This document shows positions 6,276 to 14,589 of a stretch of DNA of 64,000 bases, piece after piece (position 1 is the first letter of the stretch; each line of letters starts with the position of its first letter). The position numbers and the translations under genes are program-made. The DNA is from Deltaproteobacteria bacterium (lineage in GTDB: Bacteria; Desulfobacterota; Binatia; HRBIN30; JACQVA1), in the NCBI GenBank assembly GCA_016178705.1, contig JACOST010000019.1, forward strand, positions 62,001 to 126,000, given 5' to 3'. The notes under the pieces are model-generated. The model saw nothing but the letters and a program-made list of their open reading frames with translations. It was not told the DNA's origin and did not search any database.

Positions 6276-9200
6276 CCGCCCTTCTTGATCGCGGCGATGG
6301 CGCGCACGGCGTAGCCGGCGACGCGATCGTTACCGTCGTGGGCGAGCGAGGTCAGCGCGGGGACGCTCTGCTCGGCGCGCAAACGGCCGAGTCCCCACGC
6401 GGCCGCGATACGCACTTCCGATGTGCGATCGGTCAGGCCCGCTTGCAACGCTTCGAGTAGTTTCGGATCGGTGATTCCGGCCGCCATCCAATATGCCACC
6501 GCGCGAGTATCGTCGTCGGTGACTCGCATGAGATCGAGGACAGCAGTGCGGCCCCGTTGGGGCGCCTGGGCGTACAAGTTCATCGTCAACACGGCGGGCA
6601 CCAACGAGTCGCGTGACAGCAACGCCGTGATCGCCGGCAAAGCCTGCGCGCCGACGCCCAACTCGAACAGACTGTGGGCCGCGTCGGATCGCAAAAACGG
6701 CGACTCGTTGTCGTCGCCCAGCACCCGCAGGAGAAACGGGACGACCGTGCGATTGCCGAGGCGGCCAGCCATGCGGATTCCGAACGCCCGCAGCGCCGGC
6801 AACTCCCACGGGTTGTCCATCCAGTTGATTAGCTGCGCAACGTCGAGCATTCTGCCGATCTCGGCAAACTCCTCGCGATCGGACGGGGCGTACCAGTAGT
6901 CCTCCACCCAGGCGCGCGAGACGATGGTGAACAGATTGCCGACGAGCTGACCCAGTGTGCCGAAGTCGGGCGCCGATTTGTAGGCGCGGAGCAACGGTGC
7001 GATCGCGCGCACATCTCCCGTCTCGGAGATTGCGCGCGTGAACAACTCACGTACGTCCGGGTCAAGCGCCGCGCCCTCCAGTGTCGTCGCCAGGGCGGCG
7101 GCGCCGGCGGCGCTGCGACTCTTGCGGATCAACTTCACCACCAGCGCTTGGGTCGCGGGATCGAGCGCAGCAACCGCGTCCGCAAGCGGCCCGATGTCAG
7201 AAGACGGCAGGCCGGCCAGCGCGGCGTCCAAACGCGCCGCCGCCGCGGAGCCGTCGTAGGCCAACTCGGCGCGCCACAGCGGTACGGTCTCGGTGAGCTG
7301 GCGCTCGTGGCTGATGTCGGCGTTGGCGATGCGCGGCGTGATGTCGTTCGGGCCGAGGATGTCGAACATACCGATACGCCGAGCCAGGCGGTAGCGATCG
7401 GTGACGTAGCGGCGAAGATTGAAGTAGTACACCGGCGCCGACATGAAGAAGAGTTCGTGCGCATGCAGGGTGACGATGAAGCGCGGCGGCCGCTCACGCA
7501 GCGCGTCGATCACCTCAGCTTCAACGTCTCGCCCCGGCCAGCCGGGATAAAAGTAGCCGTGGCGGGTTGGGTTCTGGCGGTCGGCCAAGAAACTGACGAG
7601 GTCGATCGCGGGGAAGGTGAACACGTGGTCTTGTGGCCGCGCATTCTCGCGCAGGTACTGCGCAGTGGCCCCGAGTTCCTGCATCTGCTCGCCCGCCGCG
7701 GGCTCGATCACCAGCGGCGCGCGCGGGCTATCGAGACGCACCAGTGCGGTAGCATCGTGCGTCCACCAGGCCCGCGCCAGGTACTCGATGCGCATCAGTG
7801 CCGGCGCCAGAAGGATGCCCGCAGCGATGTACACCGGTGCGAACACAGCCGCCGCCGTGATCGCACGGCCACGCGGCGTGCGCGCGCCGGTCTGCCACAG
7901 GCGCACCAGCGCGTGCAGCAACCACGCACCGAGAATCAGGATGCCCGGGCTCGCGGGCACCAAGTGCATGAAGTCGGTGCGGGGATAGAGTTGCATGTGC
8001 ATCAACACGCCCGACACCACCAGAATGAACAACGTACCGGAAAAGCGCGAAACCCGCGCCGGCGCTGCGCCCGCCAGCGACCCGTTCGCGCCACTCCGGC
8101 GCGTCCGCACGATGAAGGCGACGATCGCCACCCAGCCGGTCAACAAGACCCAACTGAAAGCCAGGTTGCGGACGCGCATCACCAGCGAGGGTTGAAACCC
8201 TTCGATCATCGGCGGCGGATGCCGCAAGAGCGAGGCGCTCACCACCGCGCCCGCCAATACGCCAACGATCACCACGAGACGAAGCGGGAGCCAGCCGCGG
8301 CGTACGCAGCGGCCGATCAGGTACAGCGCCGCCAAGCCGAGCGCGGCGGCCCAGTCCCACGTGCTGTACCAGGGATACGGCATGAAGTAGAAGCGATCGA
8401 AGTTGGTGCCGATGAACAGCACCGCGCGCAAAAACGGCCAGGTGCTGAGATGGTTCCAGAAGTACGCCACCCACGGAGTGATCACGGCGCCGAAGCCGAG
8501 GCCGAGCACGATCAGATCGCGCCACAGCGCGAGTGGCTTCACCGGACGCGCCACCGCGCGCGCCGCCGGCACCAGCATCTTGTAGGCAGCAACGATCAGC
8601 AGCGGCAGCGCGAAGATCCGCACTTCGCGCCACCCGCCACCCGCGCCCTTGAGGAACAATTGCGTGAGCCCGATCAATAGCACCAGCGGAATCAGCCAGC
8701 GCAGCAGGCGCTCGCTACCGATCAACAACCAGCGCAACCCGCGAGCGGGCGTCGCGGGCGCGCTCGGGGCTTGCAGGCGCGTGAGCACCAGCAACAGAAA
8801 GCTCAAGTTCAGCAGCCCGCTGTTGGGCTTGAAGGTGAACACGACACCGGCGCAGACGCCGGCAACCAGCCAGTGCCAGGCGTGGTTGCGCTCCCACCAG
8901 CGCACCGCGGCAATCACGCTCAATAGCCAGAAGAGCGTTACGTACCAGATCGGGTACGGGATATTGAAAGCGGCGAACTGCCCGTCGTAGTACGGGATCA
9001 AGGCGATGTAAGCGAGGCCGGCAATGGCGGCCGCCAGCCGCGACGCCCCGAGACGCCGCCCCAACCAATACATGCAGAAGACGCTCAGCCCGTTGATCAC
9101 CGCCAGACACAAACGAATCGCCACGACGTTCACGCCGAAGAGCCAGAACACCGCCGCGTTCCAGTAGAAAATCCCCGGCGTGTAGCCGGCGTGAAAGTCG

Positions 9201-9421
9201 TCGTAGAGAATCTGACCGAGGTACGTGCGGTAGATTTGATACAGCAGCGTCCCCTCGTCGTCGACGTTCAAGCCGTACCACGCCAATGAGATGAAGTAGG
9301 CCGCCGGCAGCAGCAACATGAGTGCGGTCGGCCAATGCCGTTTGGGCGCGCGGCGGGCGGCGATCGGCGCCACCGCGTTGCTTTTGCTCTCTGAAATCAT
9401 TGGCACATCTTGAGGGCGCAT
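6269..9421 (-). CDS. Membrane GT-C-type glycosyltransferase fused to C-terminal HEAT repeats
   Basis: About 1050 residues. After a short cytoplasmic tail, some ten or more hydrophobic helices span residues about 30-570. An acidic DDEG in the first extracytoplasmic loop (near residue 55) followed by YTPGIFYWNA is typical of GT-C/GT39-like enzymes, which use polyprenyl-phosphate sugars outside the inner membrane. Residues about 580-720 form a soluble segment, and the last about 300 are alpha-helical HEAT-like repeats (for example PFLLRVLGDDNESPFLRSDA and SEVRIAAAWGLGRL). The gene follows a paralogue of the same design with 25 bases between stop and start, so they are co-transcribed. The start could also be GTG 9424; no strong ribosome-binding site distinguishes them. 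Acceptor and donor are unknown. Confidence 0.75.
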   Translation of the reverse strand: MRPQDVPMISESKSNAVAPIAARRAPKRHWPTALMLLLPAAYFISLAWYGLNVDDEGTLLYQIYRTYLGQILYDDFHAGYTPGIFYWNAAVFWLFGVNVVAIRLCLAVINGLSVFCMYWLGRRLGASRLAAAIAGLAYIALIPYYDGQFAAFNIPYPIWYVTLFWLLSVIAAVRWWERNHAWHWLVAGVCAGVVFTFKPNSGLLNLSFLLLVLTRLQAPSAPATPARGLRWLLIGSERLLRWLIPLVLLIGLTQLFLKGAGGGWREVRIFALPLLIVAAYKMLVPAARAVARPVKPLALWRDLIVLGLGFGAVITPWVAYFWNHLSTWPFLRAVLFIGTNFDRFYFMPYPWYSTWDWAAALGLAALYLIGRCVRRGWLPLRLVVIVGVLAGAVVSASLLRHPPPMIEGFQPSLVMRVRNLAFSWVLLTGWVAIVAFIVRTRRSGANGSLAGAAPARVSRFSGTLFILVVSGVLMHMQLYPRTDFMHLVPASPGILILGAWLLHALVRLWQTGARTPRGRAITAAAVFAPVYIAAGILLAPALMRIEYLARAWWTHDATALVRLDSPRAPLVIEPAAGEQMQELGATAQYLRENARPQDHVFTFPAIDLVSFLADRQNPTRHGYFYPGWPGRDVEAEVIDALRERPPRFIVTLHAHELFFMSAPVYYFNLRRYVTDRYRLARRIGMFDILGPNDITPRIANADISHERQLTETVPLWRAELAYDGSAAAARLDAALAGLPSSDIGPLADAVAALDPATQALVVKLIRKSRSAAGAAALATTLEGAALDPDVRELFTRAISETGDVRAIAPLLRAYKSAPDFGTLGQLVGNLFTIVSRAWVEDYWYAPSDREEFAEIGRMLDVAQLINWMDNPWELPALRAFGIRMAGRLGNRTVVPFLLRVLGDDNESPFLRSDAAHSLFELGVGAQALPAITALLSRDSLVPAVLTMNLYAQAPQRGRTAVLDLMRVTDDDTRAVAYWMAAGITDPKLLEALQAGLTDRTSEVRIAAAWGLGRLRAEQSVPALTSLAHDGNDRVAGYAVRAIAAIKKGGE

Positions 9422-9446
9422 CACGGGGGCGCATCATGGGGGCGCA

Positions 9447-12437
9447 TCATGGGCGGCCCTGCTCCAACCATGTCAGCGCGTCGCGCGCAAACTCGCGAAC
9501 CTGTTCGCTCGGATCGTCGGCTGCAACTCGCGCCAGGTCAGCCCGCGCGCCGGTGACGCCGAGATATCCCAAACTCCACGCGCAGGCGCAGCGAACCCGG
9601 GGCGCGGCGTCGCTCAGTCCAGGGCGCAACACGACTTCGTACGCAGCGTCACCGAGCGCCGCGGCAATGAACGCAATCGTCTCGCGTTGCTTGTCGTTAC
9701 CAGTACGAAACGTCTCCGCCAACCGCACGCGCGCTGCGTCGGGGTGAGCGCGGCTCCAGGCCAACACCACGCTGGGTAGGAACATCTCGTCGTGGGTCAA
9801 GCCGCGCAGCAACGGCTCAACCACTCCGTCGCGTACACCCAGGCGCACCAGCGCGTCGCCGGCCACCAGCTGCAAGCCGAGTTCGTCCTCGGCAATCAAG
9901 CGCCGCAAGTCATCTGCCGCCGCCGACTCGCCACGCACACCAGCGATCCAGGCACCGACCAGGCGCAGCCGATCGTTGTCGCTGGCGATCCAAGCCAGCG
10001 CAGCCGTGCCGGCATGTGGATCGTCGCGCACCGCGGTAGCCCCTAAATCGTTCGGTACGAACAGGTATGCACCGATCACTGCGCGCAGCGTGATATTGAA
10101 CAACGCGGTGTCGAGCTCATCACGCGGGCGACCGTCGAGTCGTTCGCGGGCGACAATCAGCGGCGGCAGGGCGGTGGCATCAGCCAATTCGCCGATCGTC
10201 CGAATCGCCAGCAAGGCGACGCGTCCCGCCAGCGTCCCATCACGCAGCGCTTCGGCGAGCTGCCGGCCGGTGTCAGCGTCGCGCGTCGCGCGCGCGGCCA
10301 CCAGCGCGCGACCTTGCAGCGCCCCATCGTTCACCTCATGCCAGCATGGGGTGAGCGCGGTTCCGCTATCGGGCATCTCGGCCTCGGCCCACGCGACAGC
10401 CGCCGCGCAATCCATTTCCTGGATCGCGTTGCCGTGCATCGTCTCGGCAGGCAGGGCATCGCCGCGCATGGCCTCCGTCACCGTGGCCATATCGCTCTCG
10501 CCGTCCATCCCTCTCCGGCGGAGGAGATCAAAGCGTCCGAAGCGAGCGATCGGTTGATAGTGCTGTTGCACGTAGGTCCGCAGGAGAAAGTAGTACAGCG
10601 GTGCGTGGCCGATGAAGAGCTGCACATCGCCGAAAGCGATCAGGGGCGTGCGCCGCGCCTGCACCGCGTTGATGATCTGCGCCTCGACGATGTGATCGGG
10701 CCAACCAGGATGAAAGTGCCCGTAGCGGGCTGGCGTGTGCCGGCCGGAGAGAAAGTTGATGAAGTGCAAATTGGGGAAGCCCAGCAGCGTATCCTCGGGC
10801 CTTGTCGCGTGTTGGATGAACTCCACGGTCTGCTGCAGTGTCCGCAGGCGTTCGCGCCGTCCACGCTCCAACACGATGGGGGCGCGCGCCAGGTCCAACT
10901 GAGCGAGCGCGGAAGGATTCGACGTTTGCAGTCGCCACGCCACGACCACGTTCGGCGCCGCCAGCGCCACGATCATCGTATAGACCGGCAGCGCTGCAGC
11001 CATCGCCCAACGCGTCGACCCCAACCACAGCCGTGCGAGACGCCAGTAGCACCAACTGCCGAGCATCAGCGTGAGTGGTGCGGTGAGTACCCAGTGGAAG
11101 TAGTCGCTGCGTGGGTAGATGCTGAGATACAAGAGGGGCGCGCCGATCGCGAGCGCGACCAGCCCAAGTCGCCCGCGCCGATCTACCGTCGGATCAGTCG
11201 TATTCGTGATCGTGCCCGCGGCGACGACGACGCCGGCCCAGTGAACCAACAGCGCGACACCGAAACTCACGTGTTGCCAGCGCTGCATGAACGCCAGCCA
11301 TGGTCCTTCCGGCATCGGCGCAATGGCGAGGACGGTCGCCACCGCCGCCAAAGCGATCACCAGCGCCGCGGCACTGATGCGCGCCGGCGCGATCCGCGAT
11401 CGGCGAATCGCCCAGCCACCTACCAGCGCGGCGCCGGCGGCACCCAGCATCGCAGCATCACCGAAGTCGAGCGCGCGGATCGGGATGTAGAAGAAGAGTT
11501 CGTGGCCGCTGCCGATGAAGAGCACTTGGCGCATGAATGCCGCGGTGCCCAACTGGGCAAGATAGTACAGCATCCACGGCAGCGTGACGGCGAGGAACCC
11601 GCCGAGCAACGCCAGCGCCGCGGCGGGAAACGCCGCCGAGTCGAGCGCCTGCGGGATTTTTCGCCGCGCCGTCATCGCCCGTACCACAACCAGCGCAAAG
11701 ACCGGCCACAGCAGAAGGCGCGCGTCGCGATTCACGAGTCGGAAGCCAAACACGGCGGCGATCGCGGCGGTGACTCCAACCAGCAGAGTCCACCACAACA
11801 GCCGCTGCCAGCGTGAACCATTCGCTGCACTGAGCCACACCAGCGTCAGCCCCAGCGCCGCGAGATTGAAGGCGCCCGTGTTGGGTTTGAACGCGCAGCC
11901 GATTCCTGCCAGCACCCCGGCCCACAGCGCCCAGCGCGCGGCACCACTGCGCACACAGCGCATCAACGCCAGCGTACTGGCCACCCAAGTGAGCACCACA
12001 TACCAAGCTGGGTACGGAATATTGAAGGTCGCGAACTCGCCGGGGAACACCGGCAGCAGGGCCGCGAACGCGAGCGGCGCGAGGGCGGCGAACAGCGGCG
12101 GCATCAGCGTGCGCGCCAGACGATAGAGGCCGAACAGCGTCAGCGTGTTCACCACCACCAATCCCCAGCGCAGCACCAAGATGTTGGCTCCGAACAGCTG
12201 CAGCAGGAGCGCGTTGAAGTAAAAGAATCCGGGCGTGTATCCGCTGCCGAAGTCGAGGTACGGCCTATGGCCGGAGAATGTCCGGTAGATCAGATAGACG
12301 ACATCACCGTCTTCGCCGAGATTGTAGCCGTACGGCACGAAGCTCGCGAAATAGACTGCACCCAGGCCGGCCACGAGCCACGCCCGCCAATCCAGCCACT
12401 CTCGCCAACCGTGCGGTTCGGCGGCCGCGTTACCCAC
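9447..12437 (-). CDS. Membrane GT-C-type glycosyltransferase fused to HEAT repeats (paralogue)
   Basis: 996 residues with the same architecture as the gene that follows it. EDGD and YTPGFFYFNA occur in the first loop, FNIPYPAWYV and FKPNTG in shared membrane segments, then a soluble region and C-terminal HEAT-like helices (for example APRVRCACAWSLGYLG). It starts at GTG 12437 and overlaps the end of the GT4 gene by 8 bases, implying translational coupling. The paired paralogues may add successive or alternative sugars to a lipid-linked glycan or protein. The HEAT tail suggests a docking surface, which is inference. Confidence 0.75.
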   Translation of the reverse strand: MGNAAAEPHGWREWLDWRAWLVAGLGAVYFASFVPYGYNLGEDGDVVYLIYRTFSGHRPYLDFGSGYTPGFFYFNALLLQLFGANILVLRWGLVVVNTLTLFGLYRLARTLMPPLFAALAPLAFAALLPVFPGEFATFNIPYPAWYVVLTWVASTLALMRCVRSGAARWALWAGVLAGIGCAFKPNTGAFNLAALGLTLVWLSAANGSRWQRLLWWTLLVGVTAAIAAVFGFRLVNRDARLLLWPVFALVVVRAMTARRKIPQALDSAAFPAAALALLGGFLAVTLPWMLYYLAQLGTAAFMRQVLFIGSGHELFFYIPIRALDFGDAAMLGAAGAALVGGWAIRRSRIAPARISAAALVIALAAVATVLAIAPMPEGPWLAFMQRWQHVSFGVALLVHWAGVVVAAGTITNTTDPTVDRRGRLGLVALAIGAPLLYLSIYPRSDYFHWVLTAPLTLMLGSWCYWRLARLWLGSTRWAMAAALPVYTMIVALAAPNVVVAWRLQTSNPSALAQLDLARAPIVLERGRRERLRTLQQTVEFIQHATRPEDTLLGFPNLHFINFLSGRHTPARYGHFHPGWPDHIVEAQIINAVQARRTPLIAFGDVQLFIGHAPLYYFLLRTYVQQHYQPIARFGRFDLLRRRGMDGESDMATVTEAMRGDALPAETMHGNAIQEMDCAAAVAWAEAEMPDSGTALTPCWHEVNDGALQGRALVAARATRDADTGRQLAEALRDGTLAGRVALLAIRTIGELADATALPPLIVARERLDGRPRDELDTALFNITLRAVIGAYLFVPNDLGATAVRDDPHAGTAALAWIASDNDRLRLVGAWIAGVRGESAAADDLRRLIAEDELGLQLVAGDALVRLGVRDGVVEPLLRGLTHDEMFLPSVVLAWSRAHPDAARVRLAETFRTGNDKQRETIAFIAAALGDAAYEVVLRPGLSDAAPRVRCACAWSLGYLGVTGARADLARVAADDPSEQVREFARDALTWLEQGRP

Positions 12438-13593
12438 CAGACGCCACCGCCGAGTCGTTCTCGAACCACGTCATACGCTCGCCTTGCGGTTCTCCGCCGG
12501 CAATCTCCTCGATGCACTGCGCGGTCGCGTCGGCAACCCCGTCCCACGAGAACCGCTCCGCCCAGCGTCGCGCCGCGCGCCCGAGCTGACGTCGACGCGT
12601 GTGATCGCGAAGCACGTCGACGGTGACACGCGCGAGCGCCGCGACATCCCCGTGCGGAATCAAGATGCCCGTGTGTCCGTCGACCACGGCGTCGCGCAGC
12701 CCGGGGACGTTGCCGGCCACCGTCGGTATGCCGCACGCGCCGGCTTCCACCACCGTGAGACCCCACCCTTCCTTCTCGGAGGCGTTCAGGACCAGATGCG
12801 CCGTGTGCATCGCGCTGATCTTCTCTCCCTCGCTCACGAAGCCGGTGCAGGTGACGGACGCGTTCAACCCAAGCTGCTGCACGTCGCCGCGGACGGCAGC
12901 CAGACCGGTGCCGCCGCCGACGATGATGAGCTGCACGTCAGGAATCTGCGCGCGCACTTGCGCGAACGCACGCAGGATCAGGTCGATGCGTTTGTAGGGC
13001 TCGACCCGGCCCAGGCAAAGCAATGTGGGCGGTCCGTCCGGTTCGCGTGCCGGCGGATGGAAGCGCGCGCAGTCGACGCCGTTGGGCACGATGCGGATGC
13101 GTTCGCGCCGGATGCCGCGCGCGATGAGGTCCAATTTCGTGCTGGGTGACACCGCGATGAACTCGCGATCGCGATAGACGTAGGGAATCAACCATTCGGA
13201 AGCGACCACGACCGCCGCGACCGCCCACGGTACCTGCCGAAACGCCGTCGTCCCGAACAAGTGATGGGTGATCGGCAGGACCGGTGCACGAGCATAGACG
13301 GGCGAGCAGAAGGGCAGCTTGCAGAGATGCTCGATGATCACCGTGTCCGGCGTGAGCAGGCGCCGCACCTGCGTCGGCAAGCGCAAGTAGTAAGTAAAGC
13401 GGTTGCCCATGCGCACGATGCGGATAGCGTCGATCACTTCCTCTGCGGGTGCACCGGCGACACGCGTGCACAGTAACGTGGCTCGATACCCCTTCGCCAC
13501 CAGACGGCGCGTCACCTCGAACAGATTGACTTCCGCACCGCCCGCGTTCGGATGCCGAATGTCGCGTTCGTTCAAGATCAGGAGATGACGCAT
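12430..13593 (-). CDS. Glycosyltransferase family 4 (GT-B fold)
   Basis: 387 residues. The N-terminal HPNAGGAEVNLFEVTRRL is the GGxE-type acceptor loop of GT4 enzymes, IVPNGVDCARFHP is the linker motif, LLCLGRVEPYKRIDLI begins the donor domain, and SEKEGWGLTVVEAGACG contains the EX7E-type donor-binding glutamates. It is cytoplasmic and should transfer a nucleotide-activated hexose to a lipid-linked or small acceptor. Its 3' end overlaps the first GT-C gene, linking cytoplasmic and periplasmic glycan assembly in one operon. The start at 13593 gives MRHLLILNERD, the expected first strand. Confidence 0.85.
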   Translation of the reverse strand: MRHLLILNERDIRHPNAGGAEVNLFEVTRRLVAKGYRATLLCTRVAGAPAEEVIDAIRIVRMGNRFTYYLRLPTQVRRLLTPDTVIIEHLCKLPFCSPVYARAPVLPITHHLFGTTAFRQVPWAVAAVVVASEWLIPYVYRDREFIAVSPSTKLDLIARGIRRERIRIVPNGVDCARFHPPAREPDGPPTLLCLGRVEPYKRIDLILRAFAQVRAQIPDVQLIIVGGGTGLAAVRGDVQQLGLNASVTCTGFVSEGEKISAMHTAHLVLNASEKEGWGLTVVEAGACGIPTVAGNVPGLRDAVVDGHTGILIPHGDVAALARVTVDVLRDHTRRRQLGRAARRWAERFSWDGVADATAQCIEEIAGGEPQGERMTWFENDSAVASGG

Positions 13594-13599
13594 GCCAGG

Positions 13600-13808
13600 G
13601 GTCGGAGTAGGGGGCTGGGGTTAGGGGTAAGGATGGTCAGGGGTGAGGGGTCGGAGCCACTTACGCTTTGCCGTTCACCACTAACACTCTACCCCTTACC
13701 GTTCACCCCTTACCGTCTTCCATACCGTTCACCACTAACGTTTAGCGTCTCACGTCTTCCGTTTCACGTCTTCCGTTTCCCGTCTCACGTCCAACGTCTC
13801 CCGTCTCA
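13600..13808. repeat. CGTCTCC/CCGTTCACC-type palindromic repeat block, locus 4
   Basis: A purine-side arm (GGGGTTAGGGGTAAGG, GGGGTGAGGGGTCGG) at about 13600-13655 is followed by a pyrimidine-side arm of CCGTTCACCACTAAC / CCCCTTACCGTTCACC units and then CGTCTTCCGTTTCACGTC-type units up to the stop of the next gene at 13806. It mixes a second repeat word with the CGTCTCC family, as if two arrays had fused. It fills the 212-base gap between the GT4 and GT2 genes. Confidence 0.8.
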
Positions 13809-14540
13809 CAGCCGCCCCAAGCGATCCGCGATGCGCAACCACCACACAATCCACAGCGCTTCGAGGGCGATGCGCTTATTCATTTTGGAGTCGCCGGTCG
13901 TGCGGTCCATGAAGATGATGGGCACTTCTTTGATGCGGTAGCCCTGGCGCCACGCCCGATAGGTCATCTCGATCTGGAAGGCATACCCGTTAGAGCGGAC
14001 ACGGTCGAGCGGAATGCGTTCGAGCACCTCACGTCGCCAGCACTTGAAGCCGCCGGTGACGTCGCGGTTAGGCAAGCCGGTGACGAATCGCGAATACCAG
14101 TTGCCGTAGTAGCTCAGCAACAACCGCTCGATTGGCCAATTCACGACGGTGATGCCGTTGAGGTAGCGCGAGCCGAGGACGATGTCGTAGTCGCGGATGT
14201 GGCGCAGAAACTCGCTCAGCATTTCGACCGGGTGCGAGAAGTCGGCATCCATTTGGACGACATAGTCCGCACCGTTTTGCAGCGCTTGTTTGAAGCCGGC
14301 TTTGTAAGCGGGTCCGATGCCCTGCGGCTCGGGGCGGCTGAGGACCGTGACGCGATTGTTGGTGGCACCGATCTCGCGCACGATGTCGGCGGTGCCATCG
14401 GGCGAGTTGTCGTCGACCACGAGCACGGAGATGCCGGGGTCCTGCAGCAACACAGCAGGAATCAGGCTTCCGATGTTCTCCCGCTCCCGATAAGTCGGGA
14501 TCACGACGGTGGTCTGTGGCGACGATGCACTCATACTCAT
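13806..14540 (-). CDS. Polyprenol-phosphate mannose synthase-like GT2
   Basis: 244 residues. VVIPTYRERENIGSLIPAVL, VLVVDDNSPDGTADIV and VVQMDADFSHP are the hallmark motifs of DPM1/Ppm1-like GT2 enzymes; the DxD (DAD) binds Mn and the nucleotide sugar. The length equals single-domain DPM1 without the membrane GtrA-like extension. It should make polyprenyl-phosphate mannose or glucose at the cytoplasmic face, the donor class used by the GT-C enzymes encoded just downstream, which makes a coherent pathway (inference). A truncated relative of its first 70 residues lies at 17280-17498. Confidence 0.9.
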   Translation of the reverse strand: MSMSASSPQTTVVIPTYRERENIGSLIPAVLLQDPGISVLVVDDNSPDGTADIVREIGATNNRVTVLSRPEPQGIGPAYKAGFKQALQNGADYVVQMDADFSHPVEMLSEFLRHIRDYDIVLGSRYLNGITVVNWPIERLLLSYYGNWYSRFVTGLPNRDVTGGFKCWRREVLERIPLDRVRSNGYAFQIEMTYRAWRQGYRIKEVPIIFMDRTTGDSKMNKRIALEALWIVWWLRIADRLGRL

Positions 14541-14589
14541 TCAGCGGCGAACGGAGGTTTGTAAGCTGGGTAACCGAAGGTTTGCAAGC

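Noticed and set aside
7148-8680. A 510-residue open frame antisense to the first GT-C/HEAT gene
   Set aside because: Arg/His/Gln-rich shadow translation without domains; the minus frame encodes membrane helices and family motifs.
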